Shown here piece after piece: positions 21,473 to 30,721 of a stretch of 64,000 bases of DNA. The notes beneath the pieces were generated by a model. The model searched no databases. It had not been told where the DNA came from and saw nothing but the letters and a program-made list of their open reading frames with translations. Location: contig CAVQBG010000013.1 in NCBI GenBank assembly GCA_963710625.1, forward strand, positions 186,001 to 250,000. The letters run 5' to 3'. This DNA is from Sva-07 sp963710625 (lineage in GTDB: Bacteria > Actinomycetota > Acidimicrobiia > Acidimicrobiales > Ilumatobacteraceae). Position 1 is the stretch's first letter. Every line of letters begins with the position of its first letter. The position numbers were made by a program, and so were the translations under genes.

Positions 21473-21628
21473 ATGCACGCTGAGCGCGCGGCGACCACGG
21501 TGAGTGCCGAAGTGGCGAGTACCGAAATCGTGAGTACCGAAATCGTGAGTACCGAAATCGTGAGTACCGAAATCGTGAGTACCGTAATCGCGGGTACCGA
21601 AGTGACGAGCAATGGCCCGGCGACCTGA
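21473..21628 (+). CDS. Possible small repeat peptide encoded across a 15-bp tandem repeat
   Basis: A 51-residue frame begins at ATG 21473 and contains repeated STEIV units because the 15-bp repeats keep the frame. TACGAT ends 6 nt before the ATG, the spacing used by leaderless genes here. Its stop (21626-21628) lies inside the next gene's start region (21612), so it could couple translation. Against it: composition is set by the repeat, there is no homology I recognise, and the region may simply be non-coding. Confidence 0.3.
   Translation: MHAERAATTVSAEVASTEIVSTEIVSTEIVSTEIVSTVIAGTEVTSNGPAT
21500..21604. repeat. Seven tandem copies of a 15-bp repeat
   Basis: The consensus unit is GTGAGTACCGAAATC. 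Copies start at 21500, 21515, 21530, 21545, 21560, 21575 and 21590; the middle ones are identical and the outer ones carry one to four changes. The array fills the gap between an acyl-CoA dehydrogenase and a hydrolase gene. The unit is too short and spacer-free for CRISPR. Such arrays usually change copy number between strains. Confidence 0.9.
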
Positions 21629-22508
21629 GTTCCTCGACTACACCGTCGACGCCGGCAGGCTCGCAGCGTTGCGATGGCCCGGCCTGCTCGGCGCACCCAC
21701 CGTCGTTGCCGTCCACGGGATCACGGCGAACGCCTGGACGTGGGACCCATTGGCCCACCATCTCGCAGGCGGGGCGCAGATCGTGGCCCTCGACCTCCGT
21801 GGCCGGGGGCAGAGCCTGAAGACGCCGGGACCGTACGGAACCCGTCGCCACGCGGACGACGTTGCCGCCGTCATCGAACAACTCGACGGCCCCGCGTTCG
21901 TCATCGGTCACTCGATGGGAGCCGGCGTGGCGCTGATGGTCGCGCAACGCCATCCCGATCTCGTCCGCGACATCGTCCTCGTCGATGGCGGTCCGCCCCT
22001 GCCCTGCCCGAGCGGGCCCGACATCGACCTCGACCTGGTGCTCGACAACACCCTCGGCCCGGACCTCAGCCGGATCGACACGATCTGGCCCGACCGGGTG
22101 TCGTACCAGGCGATGTGGGCCGCCCACCCGGCGTTCGCGCACGGCATCGGCCCGGATCTCGAGCGCAATCTGCTCACGGAACTCGTCGAGGTCGACGGTG
22201 GGTTCCGTGTCGCCGTCAGCGAAGCGGCCGTGCGTCAGGACGGTCGCGAACTCCTCGCCGACCCCGAGGTCAGGACCTTGCTCGATCGACACGAAACGCC
22301 CGTCACGATCGTCCGTGCCGAATTCGGAATGATGGGATCACCTCCCCCGTCGATCGCCGACACCGAACGAGACCGCTACCCACAGCACCGATGGATCGAA
22401 GGCGCGGGCCTGAACCACTACTCCGTCGTCAACAGCGCTGCCGGGGCGGGCCTCGTTGCCGATGCGGTCCGCCAGGTCCTCACCGGGCCACCGGGCGTCC
22501 GCCCCTGA
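21612..22508 (+). CDS. Alpha/beta-fold hydrolase
   Basis: This 298-residue protein has the canonical fold: oxyanion-hole VHGITANAWTWD (34-45), nucleophile S101 in IGHSMGAGVA, an acid in the later strand and the C-terminal catalytic His in GAGLNHYSVV. There is no signal peptide. It is probably an esterase, lactonase or epoxide hydrolase-like enzyme; the substrate cannot be told. No good ribosome-binding site precedes ATG 21612, and it overlaps the small repeat frame. Confidence 0.86.
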   Translation: MARRPEFLDYTVDAGRLAALRWPGLLGAPTVVAVHGITANAWTWDPLAHHLAGGAQIVALDLRGRGQSLKTPGPYGTRRHADDVAAVIEQLDGPAFVIGHSMGAGVALMVAQRHPDLVRDIVLVDGGPPLPCPSGPDIDLDLVLDNTLGPDLSRIDTIWPDRVSYQAMWAAHPAFAHGIGPDLERNLLTELVEVDGGFRVAVSEAAVRQDGRELLADPEVRTLLDRHETPVTIVRAEFGMMGSPPPSIADTERDRYPQHRWIEGAGLNHYSVVNSAAGAGLVADAVRQVLTGPPGVRP

Positions 22509-22559
22509 CCGAACCGCATCGGCTTGCTACGGTTCGACGAGTTCTCGATGGGAGGTCGC

Positions 22560-22994
22560 ATGTACACAACGATCGTGGTCGGCACCGACGGCTCGGCCAG
22601 CGCCGAGAAGGCGGTGACGCACGCTGCAACGCTGGCAGCGCTGACCGGTGCGCATCTCCACGTGGCGATGGTCGCTCCGCGCATCCCGGTCCTCGTGGCT
22701 CCCGACATGGTCGTCGCCTCCAACGAATGGGGTGAGGCCAGCGAACAGACGACGCGAACCGCACTCGAGTCGGCGATCGCGATCGCCACCGAACTCGGCG
22801 CAGACGCCACCTCGCACGCGCTCGGCGGCGATCCCGCCGACGCGCTCCTGTCGCTGTGCGAGGAAGTGCACACCGATCTGCTGGTGATCGGCAATCGCGG
22901 CATGCACGGCGCTCGCCGCTTCCTGCTCGGCAGCGTGTCGAGCCGCTGCGCCCATCACGCGGACTGTTCGGTCCTGATCGTCCAGACGACGTGA
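22560..22994 (+). CDS. Universal stress protein (UspA family)
   Basis: The 144-residue single-domain Usp has the ATP-binding signature G-x2-G-x9-G-S (GNRGMHGARRFLLGS) and the N-terminal VVGTDGSASAEKAV. ATP-binding Usp proteins aid survival under energy or oxidative stress. It starts at ATG 22560 after GGGAGG and overlaps the next gene's GTG by GTGA. Confidence 0.93.
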   Translation: MYTTIVVGTDGSASAEKAVTHAATLAALTGAHLHVAMVAPRIPVLVAPDMVVASNEWGEASEQTTRTALESAIAIATELGADATSHALGGDPADALLSLCEEVHTDLLVIGNRGMHGARRFLLGSVSSRCAHHADCSVLIVQTT

Positions 22995-24427
22995 CGTCGA
23001 ATGCCTCGCCGCGGGCCACGCCACTGCCGGACGCCACCGAACTCGCGACGTTTGTCCGTGACGGGCACGCGTCGCCGGTCGAGCTCGTCGACGACGCGAT
23101 CGAGCGCATCCAGCGTCTCGACCCCACGCTGAACGCCGTCATCCACGAGCGATTCGAGGCGGCCCGCCGCGAGGCGGCCGGACCGATCCCCGACGGGCCG
23201 TTCCGCGGTGTGCCGTTTGTCGTCAAGGATCTGGGCTGCGAGATCGCCGGCGAGCCGCACACGCTCGGCAACCGGGCGATGAAGCAGGCAGACGCTCGGG
23301 CTCGGATCGACTCGTACCTCTACGAAGCGACCCGTGGGGCAGGTCTGATCACGCTCGGACGCACCAACACACCGGAACTCGGCAGCACGATCACCACCGA
23401 ACCCGTCGCCTTCGGGCCGAGCAGGAATCCGTGGAATCCCGACCACTCGACGGGCGGATCGTCAGGGGGTTCGGCTGCGGCCGTGGCCGCCGGAATGGTG
23501 CCGATGGCCCACGCCGGCGACGGTGGCGGCTCGATCCGGGTTCCTGCGAGCGAATGCGGACTGGTCGGCCTCAAGCCCAGCCGCGGTCGGATCACCCACG
23601 GCCCGTCGCTCGGAGAGGGGTGGGCGGGTGCGACGACCGACGGCGTGGTGTCACGGTCGGTCCGCGACACCGCTGCGATGCTCGACGTGATGAGCGGTCG
23701 CCGCACCGGCGATCCGTACTGTGCGCAAGCGCCGGCGCGCCCGTTCAGCGCCGAGGTCGGCGCCGACCCCGGACGGCTCCGAATCGGACTGGCGCCGGAC
23801 CATCCGGGCGTCACCACCGACGCCGAGTGCGTCGCCGCCGTCGAGCGCACCGGCGCGCTTCTGGAGGAACTGGGTCACGACGTCGAGGTCGCGCAACCCG
23901 AGTGCTTCTTCGACGACCGCTTCTCTCGCCACTTCGTCACGATCGTGGCCGTGGCGACGGCGATCGACTTCGAGACGATCAGCGACACGATCGGTCGCCC
24001 GGTCGAGGAGTCCGACGTCGAACCCGACAACTGGATGATGGCCTCGATCGGTCGGGCGATCTCGGCGACCGACTACGTCCAGTCGATCAACTGGGTTCAC
24101 GCCTGGTCGCGCCGGCTGCAGGCCTGGTGGGACGACTTCGACCTGCTCGTCAGTCCGGTGATCGCCGTCCCGCCCCCACCGATCGGCTGGCTGAGCGACC
24201 GTGAACTCGGCACCGAGCGGCTCACGAGCATCCTGCAGTTCACGGCACAGTTCAACATGAGCGGACAACCGGCGATCTCGTTGCCGCTGCACTGGAGCAG
24301 CGACGACCTGCCGGTCGGCGTGCAGTTCGTGGGTCCGATCGACGACGAGGCACTGCTGCTCCGGGTTGCTGCTCAGCTCGAGGTGGCCGCTCCCTGGGCG
24401 GGCCGCACGCCGCCGATCCACGGCTGA
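22991..24427 (+). CDS. Amidase signature-family hydrolase
   Basis: This 478-residue enzyme has the Ser-cisSer-Lys triad of the amidase signature family: K79 (FVVKDLG), S157 in STGGSSGGSAAA and S181 in DGGGSIRVPASECG. The 24-residue gap between the serines is the normal one. It could hydrolyse amides or short peptides; GatA is unlikely because no gatC or gatB is adjacent. The start GTG 22991 overlaps the stop of the Usp gene, so the two are coupled. Confidence 0.9.
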   Translation: MTSNASPRATPLPDATELATFVRDGHASPVELVDDAIERIQRLDPTLNAVIHERFEAARREAAGPIPDGPFRGVPFVVKDLGCEIAGEPHTLGNRAMKQADARARIDSYLYEATRGAGLITLGRTNTPELGSTITTEPVAFGPSRNPWNPDHSTGGSSGGSAAAVAAGMVPMAHAGDGGGSIRVPASECGLVGLKPSRGRITHGPSLGEGWAGATTDGVVSRSVRDTAAMLDVMSGRRTGDPYCAQAPARPFSAEVGADPGRLRIGLAPDHPGVTTDAECVAAVERTGALLEELGHDVEVAQPECFFDDRFSRHFVTIVAVATAIDFETISDTIGRPVEESDVEPDNWMMASIGRAISATDYVQSINWVHAWSRRLQAWWDDFDLLVSPVIAVPPPPIGWLSDRELGTERLTSILQFTAQFNMSGQPAISLPLHWSSDDLPVGVQFVGPIDDEALLLRVAAQLEVAAPWAGRTPPIHG

Positions 24428-24477
24428 CGACGACGGGCACGACCGGCTTCTCGACCGACACAGCATCGTGGGGACCC

Positions 24478-25314
24478 GTGGACCACCATGGTCGGGTGCG
24501 TGTCATGACGTGGAACCTGTGGTGGCGGTTCGGGCCGTGGGAGCAACGCCAGCGGGTGATCGTCGACACGATCCGAGCCGTCTCACCCGACGTCGTGTGC
24601 CTGCAGGAGGTCTGGGTCGAGGCCGACCGCGACCTCGCGACGATCATCGCCACAGCGCTGGGGTACCACTCGGTGCGGAGCGACGCGATCGGGCGCCAGC
24701 CGGTCGGGTTCGCCAATGCTGTGCTGTCGCGTTGGCCCTCGACGACGATCACCGACGAAGCCCTTCCCCGGCGCGACGGCACCCCTGGCCACCGTCGGGT
24801 CGTCGCCGTCTCGGTCGACACGCCGTGGGGCCCGTGGCCGGTCGCCTCGACGCACCTCGATCACCGCTTCGACGAATCACTCACCCGCCAGCGACAGACC
24901 GCGCGGCTCCTCGAGCTCGCCGCGGCGTGGCGCGGCGACGCCACGACCGACCTTCCGGTCGTGCTCGGCGGCGATCTGAACGCGCTGCCCGACAGCGACG
25001 AGATCAGACTCCTGACCGGCCGTCGTGACGGGCGTCCGGGAATCGTGATGTCGGACGCGTGGGAGCTGTGTGGCATCGGCCCCGGATCGACCTGGCTGCG
25101 CGCCAACCCGTACACGGCCGACAGCGCCTGGCCCGAGCGTCGAATCGACTACGTGATGGTCTCGTGGCCACGACCGAAGCCGACCGGCAACCCGATCGGT
25201 GCGAAGATCGTGGGGGCCGACCCCGTCGACGTCGACGGCACCGCCGTGTGGGCGAGCGATCACGCAGCCGTCGTGGTCGACCTCGTCACGCCGACGGGGT
25301 GGGTCACAGCGTGA
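24478..25314 (+). CDS. Endonuclease/exonuclease/phosphatase (EEP) family protein
   Basis: The 278-residue metal-dependent phosphoesterase has all EEP motifs in order: MTWNLWW, CLQEVW, STHLDHR, GGDLNALP, RRIDYVMVS and SDHAAVVV. There is no signal peptide, so an intracellular nuclease or phosphodiesterase is more likely than a secreted sphingomyelinase. GTG 24478 gives the longest protein; a GTG at 24496 is also possible. Its last 11 bases overlap the end of the convergent oxidoreductase gene. Confidence 0.85.
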   Translation: MDHHGRVRVMTWNLWWRFGPWEQRQRVIVDTIRAVSPDVVCLQEVWVEADRDLATIIATALGYHSVRSDAIGRQPVGFANAVLSRWPSTTITDEALPRRDGTPGHRRVVAVSVDTPWGPWPVASTHLDHRFDESLTRQRQTARLLELAAAWRGDATTDLPVVLGGDLNALPDSDEIRLLTGRRDGRPGIVMSDAWELCGIGPGSTWLRANPYTADSAWPERRIDYVMVSWPRPKPTGNPIGAKIVGADPVDVDGTAVWASDHAAVVVDLVTPTGWVTA

Positions 25315-26275
25315 CGACGACCTTGCCGTAGGTGCGTCGTTCGGCGAGTTCCTGGAGCGCCGTAGCTGCGTTCTCGAAGGCGTAGGGGGGATACAGGGGA
25401 GGGTCGACGGCGCCCGTGGTGGCCATGTCGAGCAGCGTCGTCATCTGCTCGCGGAGCGAGTCGGGGAACCGCGCCAGGGACGCGCCCCAGTGAACGCCGA
25501 CGATCGAGTAGCTCTTGAGCAGGGCATGGTTGGTGGCCACCTCGGGGATGCCGGCGACGAACCCGATCACCAGCAACCGACCGTCCCAGCCCATGCAGCG
25601 ACGCACCTGGTGGAACGTGTCACCGCCAACGGGGTCGTAGGCGACATCGACACCGCCTCCGCTGGCTTCACGCACGAGATCGACCCACTCGGGTGTGGCC
25701 TGATGATCGATCACGACATCGGCGCCGACGTCGCGGGCAAGTGCGCACTTCTCCTCGCCGCCCGCGATCGCGATCGTCCGGGCACCGCCAGCGCGTGCGA
25801 GCTGGATCGCGGCCGTCCCCGTTCCGCCTGCAGCGCCGGTGATCAGCACCGACTCCCCTGCTTGCAGCTTGCCGCGGTCGTGCAATGCGTAGAGCGTCGT
25901 GCAGTAGTTGATGGGGATGGCCGCCGCGGTGGCCGCCGACACGCCATCGGGGACGGGGAAGACGGCCTGGGCGGGATGGGTCACCTGCTCGGCGAGTCCA
26001 CCACCACCGAGGAAGACCACGCGCTGACCGACCTCGAGACCGCTGACGTCGTCGCCGAGTTCGCGGATCGTTCCGGCGAGCTCACCGCCAGGCGTGAATC
26101 CCGGACCGGTCCGCACCTGGTACTGACCGCGGCATTGGAGGACGTCCGGAAACGCGAGACCGACGGCCTCGACGTCCACGAGCACCTCGCCGGCCCGCGG
26201 CACCGGGGCCTCCTCCTCGACGAGCCGGAGCTGGTCGGTGGGTTCGCCGAGTTGCTGGAGTCGCCAGATTCGCAT
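25304..26275 (-). CDS. Zinc-independent quinone oxidoreductase-like MDR protein
   Basis: This 323-residue medium-chain reductase resembles NADPH:quinone oxidoreductase: GroES-like N-terminal half (PGGELAGTIRELGDDVSGLEVGQRV) and Rossmann half with the LITGAAGGTGTAAIQLA dinucleotide motif. It lacks the zinc-binding Cys/His of true alcohol dehydrogenases, in line with the quinone reductase group. I start at ATG 26275 (MRIWRLQQLG); the frame extends further but without support. It is convergent and overlaps the EEP gene by 11 bp. Confidence 0.88.
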   Translation of the reverse strand: MRIWRLQQLGEPTDQLRLVEEEAPVPRAGEVLVDVEAVGLAFPDVLQCRGQYQVRTGPGFTPGGELAGTIRELGDDVSGLEVGQRVVFLGGGGLAEQVTHPAQAVFPVPDGVSAATAAAIPINYCTTLYALHDRGKLQAGESVLITGAAGGTGTAAIQLARAGGARTIAIAGGEEKCALARDVGADVVIDHQATPEWVDLVREASGGGVDVAYDPVGGDTFHQVRRCMGWDGRLLVIGFVAGIPEVATNHALLKSYSIVGVHWGASLARFPDSLREQMTTLLDMATTGAVDPPLYPPYAFENAATALQELAERRTYGKVVVTL

Positions 26276-26328
26276 GACGCGACCGTACGTGGCGCGACGA
26301 CGTTCCGGAGAGCCGCGCCGATGGGTGG

Positions 26329-28023
26329 TCAAGGGGTACCGAGACGACTCCTCGAGTCGACCAACCGCGCGGGCCGGATCCCCTGGAAGCCGGGGCCGGC
26401 CGATCCGAGAACATCGACGAGGACGTCCGCTGCCGCCGATGAGTACACGCAGATCTCCCCGTTGACGTCTGGGCGAACGACGGCGAAGTTGGCGATCGTC
26501 TGGCCGGTCGCGACGTTGACGTTCGACGTGTCGGGTCGACCCTCGGCGCAGGGATACACCGTGCCGTAGCCCGCCTGGTCTGCGTCGACGAGCGTGACGT
26601 TCATGAAGACCCCGCCGCTCGATCCACCCGATCGTGGGGGGACGGCGCTGTAGCGGACCACACGGCCAGCCGCACGGACCGAGCCGTCGGACCTGGTGTC
26701 GACGACTCGTCGCGCCGGTGGCACGTCGATCGAGGCGTCGACACCGAACGACACGAACCGGTCCACGATGAGATGCACGGCGGTCGAGGCAAGGATGCAG
26801 ACGTCACCTTGTGAATCGGGCGTCGCCATCACCAGGTTCGGCGTGACCGACCCTGCGGCAACGTTCACGTTCGATGTCTCGAGACCGCTCGTGCCACAGG
26901 CCTGGACCGTCACGAAACCAGAAACGTCGGCGTCGAGCGCGGTGACGTTGAGCGCCACGGCGCCGGTCCCGGGCGCACCGATGCGAAGGCGGAGTTCCGT
27001 GTATGCCGCCTGCCGTACGCCGGACGGCCTGCTGTCGTGGAGCCGTACCGGGTTGGCATCGACGACGTCCACCGAATCGTCGAACCGCCCGAACAGGTCG
27101 ACGACGACCTGCGCAGAGGTGTCGTTGTAGACACAGATGTCGCCACTGGGTCCGACGGGAACGATCGCTGCCGCGGCCACCGTGTGATCACGCACATGGT
27201 TCAGGTTGCTCACCTGCGGACGGGGACCGTCGCACGGGTAGGCCGCGAACCAGCCGATCGTGCGCGTCCCCGTCGCCGTCAGGTTCACCGCGACGGCGCG
27301 TGTCGATGCGCCGTCAGCGACGTGGACCCGGGTGACCGCTCCGTCGTCGAGGCGGGTCTCGTTGTTCATGACGGCGTTCGCGATCAGGCTGCTGTAGAGC
27401 GCCGCTCCGGTCGAGTTCAGGTGGATCGCGTCATAGGTCAGGCCGGGTCGGTCGGCGGCGGCCGCCCAGTCGACCAGGGTGAGATTGGGGTGTCGTTGAA
27501 CCGCCCGCTCCAGGTGCTGGTTGACGGTCGGGAAGTACCAGAGGTACTTGAGGCCACCCTGCCACGCCGAGGCCGAGACGTATTGCGGCTTCACCTCGCG
27601 CAGCGTCACCCAGTAGATGTGCTTCACACCCGCAGCCGTCAGGGTCTCGATCATCGAGTCGATCGACCGATCGAAGCGGGCCGGATCCCAGTGCGGGTAG
27701 TTGTACCCGCTGCCGATCACCACGTGATCGCCGATGATGGACCGGTTCGTTGCCAACGTGGGAACGACGTGCCGATCTCGGAGTTGCTCGACCATGTAGG
27801 CCGGTGTCCCGATCGTGTTCACCTGCCAGTCCGCCGGAAAGGCCTTCGGGAGCGCACCCGCAGCGCCGAGACCGACCGAGTCGCTGAACAGCGTCACCCG
27901 ATGCTCGGGTGGCGCCGCAACCGCGATCTCCGCGACACGCGGAGCAACAGTCGCCGCTGCGACCAGCAGCGCAGCGACGACGGTGAGGCCGACGCGGCGA
28001 GCCCTGTTCGTATGGTCCTTCAT
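26329..28023 (-). CDS. Secreted SGNH hydrolase with three C-terminal wall-type repeats
   Basis: This 564-residue protein has an N-terminal signal or anchor helix (VGLTVVAALLVAAATVA), then an SGNH hydrolase domain to about 220: S49 in FSDSVGLG, and D198-A-I-H201. The GDS block is changed to SDS, and block III (GxND) is not obvious. Residues 225-564 hold three repeats of about 115 residues, each with VALNVT, YPCG, TSNVN, ICVYSSA, VVVDLFG and RVVDTR. ATG 28023 overlaps the stop of the second SGNH gene (ATGA). Likely substrate: acyl groups on a surface glycan, by inference only. Confidence 0.85.
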   Translation of the reverse strand: MKDHTNRARRVGLTVVAALLVAAATVAPRVAEIAVAAPPEHRVTLFSDSVGLGAAGALPKAFPADWQVNTIGTPAYMVEQLRDRHVVPTLATNRSIIGDHVVIGSGYNYPHWDPARFDRSIDSMIETLTAAGVKHIYWVTLREVKPQYVSASAWQGGLKYLWYFPTVNQHLERAVQRHPNLTLVDWAAAADRPGLTYDAIHLNSTGAALYSSLIANAVMNNETRLDDGAVTRVHVADGASTRAVAVNLTATGTRTIGWFAAYPCDGPRPQVSNLNHVRDHTVAAAAIVPVGPSGDICVYNDTSAQVVVDLFGRFDDSVDVVDANPVRLHDSRPSGVRQAAYTELRLRIGAPGTGAVALNVTALDADVSGFVTVQACGTSGLETSNVNVAAGSVTPNLVMATPDSQGDVCILASTAVHLIVDRFVSFGVDASIDVPPARRVVDTRSDGSVRAAGRVVRYSAVPPRSGGSSGGVFMNVTLVDADQAGYGTVYPCAEGRPDTSNVNVATGQTIANFAVVRPDVNGEICVYSSAAADVLVDVLGSAGPGFQGIRPARLVDSRSRLGTP

Positions 28024-29816
28024 CCGAACCACCATCCCGTCACGTCGAACAACGTCTGTGTGGTCCGATCTGCATGTACACACAACCGTCCTGCCGTCGA
28101 GACGCCGGTGGTGACCGAGTTCGCAAGGGTCTGTCCTGCAACCGCATTCACCGACGAGGTGGGCGGCATCGGACCGCACCCGAACGCCACCAGGTATCCG
28201 CCGCTGATGGGCCCGACCGTCGTCAGGGTGCCGGTCACCGCTGCGGCGCCATCGGGAGCCGCACGCACGTCGAGCGTCTGCCCGGACCCGTGGATCGGAG
28301 ACCACCCGCCGATCGCGTTGCGCGTGTCGAGCAGCCGGGTGGGCACGACGGGCACGAACGAGAGCCCTCCGTCACCGAACGTGCCGGTGAGGTCGACGAT
28401 GACGTCGGCTGAACTGCTCGTCTGCACACAGACCGTGCCCTGGTCCGACGTCGTCACGAACGCCGAGCCGGCGACCGCTTCGTCGACGCCGTAGTTGACG
28501 TTCGAGACGCCCGTGGTCGCGCCACAAGGTGCCGCTCGCAGCCATCCGGGTTCGGTCGCGTTCACCACGGTGAGGTTCAACGCGACGGCGGCCGCCCCGA
28601 CCGGCATCGACACGACGAGATCGGCCGACCGGCCGGTCGCGCGGGTGTCGACGAGCCGTTGGTTCAGCGCGAGCGGGACGAAACCACTGCCGTCCGGACC
28701 GCCGACGAACGCCCCCTGGAGGTCCACGATCACATCGGTCTCGCCCCGGTTCGACACGCACACGGAACCGTTCGCGTCGACCGGGGTCACCGTCATCGCT
28801 CCCCTCGAAACACCTGAGGTGAAGTTGACGGTCGAGCCGTTCGTCGGCGTCCCGCATGGACCGACGGCCAGGTACCCGTCAGCGGTCGGTCCTGCAGCGG
28901 TGAGGTTGAACGCCACCGCCGTCGCCCCCGCCGGCAGTCGGGCGCCGAGCGACACGGCGAACGTCGAGTCGGTAGTGCGGCGCCCCGGTGCATCGTGTCG
29001 GGTGTCGACCACTCGAACCGGCGAGATCGGCACGAACGTGCTCGGTTCCGCCGTCGGCGCCGGGAGGCCGACGTCGCCCCCCACGCGGTCGGCACGAGCG
29101 AGTTGCTCGGTGAATTGCGTCGCCATCCGCTGCGAACGTCGCCGGTACCCGTCGACGTCGAGGTGGATGTTGTCGGTGCTGCGGTACCCGCCGCTCGCCA
29201 TCTCCGCCGGCCAGTTCCAGGTGAAGAAGTCCGAACGCTCGCCCGCGATCTGCGCCAGCGCGGTGTTCCAGGCGTCCGCGGATGCACCGCTCCCGCTGCG
29301 CTGGGTGATCATCGGCCACCAGATCCGGTGATCGGCACCGATCGTGGCCACGACGTCGAGGATCCGCCGCCGCGCGCACGTGACGTCGGTGAGACAGATG
29401 CCGGAGTCGTTGGCCCCGAGGTTGACGATGACGTTCGGCGCGTCCCACCCCTGACGCCTCCACGTGTCGATCCACCAGCCCGCCGAGGTGCTGTCGGTGG
29501 TCGGACCGGCCTTGTACCCGACTCCGGCGCGGAAGCGGATCGGACCCCATCCCAGGGCCTGGAGCCGGTCGGGCAGGGTGGGGCCCCACAGCCCGGCACC
29601 CAGCAGCACGGAGTCACCGAAGACGGTCACCGGCCCGAGCGGTCCGGGCGTGGACAGGTCGATGTCCTTGCCGATCACGATGCCTTCGGCGCGTCCATCC
29701 GGCCGAGCGGTCGCGAGCCCCAACGCGAGCGCCACCGCCAGCACGACCGCGACCACGGGGTGAGCAACCGCGTGGCCCCGCTCACGTGTCCGCTGCGTGT
29801 CGCTCAGGTCGACCAT
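28020..29816 (-). CDS. Secreted SGNH hydrolase with C-terminal wall-type repeats (paralogue)
   Basis: The 598-residue protein has a basic N-terminus and one hydrophobic helix (VVAVVLAVALALGLATA, 21-37), then an SGNH domain with S69 (VFGDSVLLG), N136 (LGANDSG) and D215-N-I-H218, a complete catalytic set. From about 265 to the end three repeats follow with the same markers as its neighbour (RVVDTR, VAFNLT, VGPCG, VCVSNRG, VIVDLQG). Translation is coupled to the next SGNH gene. The two proteins look like a diverged duplicate pair displayed at the cell surface. Confidence 0.87.
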   Translation of the reverse strand: MVDLSDTQRTRERGHAVAHPVVAVVLAVALALGLATARPDGRAEGIVIGKDIDLSTPGPLGPVTVFGDSVLLGAGLWGPTLPDRLQALGWGPIRFRAGVGYKAGPTTDSTSAGWWIDTWRRQGWDAPNVIVNLGANDSGICLTDVTCARRRILDVVATIGADHRIWWPMITQRSGSGASADAWNTALAQIAGERSDFFTWNWPAEMASGGYRSTDNIHLDVDGYRRRSQRMATQFTEQLARADRVGGDVGLPAPTAEPSTFVPISPVRVVDTRHDAPGRRTTDSTFAVSLGARLPAGATAVAFNLTAAGPTADGYLAVGPCGTPTNGSTVNFTSGVSRGAMTVTPVDANGSVCVSNRGETDVIVDLQGAFVGGPDGSGFVPLALNQRLVDTRATGRSADLVVSMPVGAAAVALNLTVVNATEPGWLRAAPCGATTGVSNVNYGVDEAVAGSAFVTTSDQGTVCVQTSSSADVIVDLTGTFGDGGLSFVPVVPTRLLDTRNAIGGWSPIHGSGQTLDVRAAPDGAAAVTGTLTTVGPISGGYLVAFGCGPMPPTSSVNAVAGQTLANSVTTGVSTAGRLCVHADRTTQTLFDVTGWWFG

Positions 29817-29904
29817 GTGCTGGTCGACTCTATTCGCTCGCGTCCTCCCCCACCGATCCTCCCCACCGATTCTCCGCGGCGCGCCAGGGCGTAGCATCGG
29901 CGTC

Positions 29905-30657
29905 GTGGCGACGCTCCGACGAGGATCAGCCCGGTGGGCGGTCGCCGGTCTCCTTCTCGCCACGGTGTTCGTGGCGGCAGGATCGGGCATCACGACAATG
30001 GAACCCGCACGGGCCACCGGCGGCAGCGACATCGTCTCGCCTGCTCATGCCACCGCGCCGGCGACACGAGGCCAACAGGTCCGCATCGATCCGGCGTCGA
30101 ACCACGCCGGTTGCCGCCGCGTGATCGTGATCGGCGACTCGCTGATGGACAACGCTCGGTGGTACCTCCGCGAGGCACTCGATGCGGCGGGGTTCGTCCA
30201 CCTGATCGACGCGCAGCACAGCCGCCGGATCCCGGGCTCGGTGCGCGCTCCGTACAGCGGCGTCATTGCGGCGCAGCAGGTCCGGGCGACATGGGGCGAG
30301 GCGGACTGCTGGGTGATCGCGCTCGGGTCGAACGACCTGATCTTCGGCGCGGGCGATCCGGGTGTGGCTGCACAGCTGATCGAGTCGATGCTCGCCGCCA
30401 CGACCCCTGGCGCCCGCGTGTGGTGGGTGAACCTGAACTACCACCGGGACCCTGCGTTCGCGTTCGACTTCATCAGGGCGACGTCGAGGTTCAACGCCAC
30501 CCTGACCCGACGTGCGAGCGCCGACCCGGACCTCGCCGTCATCGACTGGTATTCGCTGGCAGAAGCTCACCTCGAGTGGTTCTTCGACCCGGTGCACGTC
30601 GATGCCGCCGGGAGTCGAGCACGGGCCCAACAGGTCGCGGACGCACTCCCCCGCTGA
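29905..30657 (+). CDS. Short exported SGNH hydrolase, no repeats
   Basis: This 250-residue product has a signal helix (WAVAGLLLATVFVAAG) and a compact SGNH domain: S79 (VIGDSLMD), N143 (LGSNDL) and D228-P-V-H231. It lacks the repeat tail of the other two and is transcribed away from them. GTG 29905 lies 7 nt after TAGCAT, so leaderless expression is likely; an upstream in-frame ATG (29797) would overlap the divergent gene. With the membrane acyltransferase next door it may act on O-acyl groups of an extracellular polymer. Confidence 0.85.
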   Translation: MATLRRGSARWAVAGLLLATVFVAAGSGITTMEPARATGGSDIVSPAHATAPATRGQQVRIDPASNHAGCRRVIVIGDSLMDNARWYLREALDAAGFVHLIDAQHSRRIPGSVRAPYSGVIAAQQVRATWGEADCWVIALGSNDLIFGAGDPGVAAQLIESMLAATTPGARVWWVNLNYHRDPAFAFDFIRATSRFNATLTRRASADPDLAVIDWYSLAEAHLEWFFDPVHVDAAGSRARAQQVADALPR

Positions 30658-30721
30658 GCGATCCGAGTGCTTGGTCCGGCCGCGGTTCCCGGAGTCCGTA
30701 CCCGAGCGAACGCTGCGGACG

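Noticed and set aside
21500..21604. CRISPR array
   Set aside because: 15-bp head-to-tail copies without spacers and no cas genes; a minisatellite fits better.
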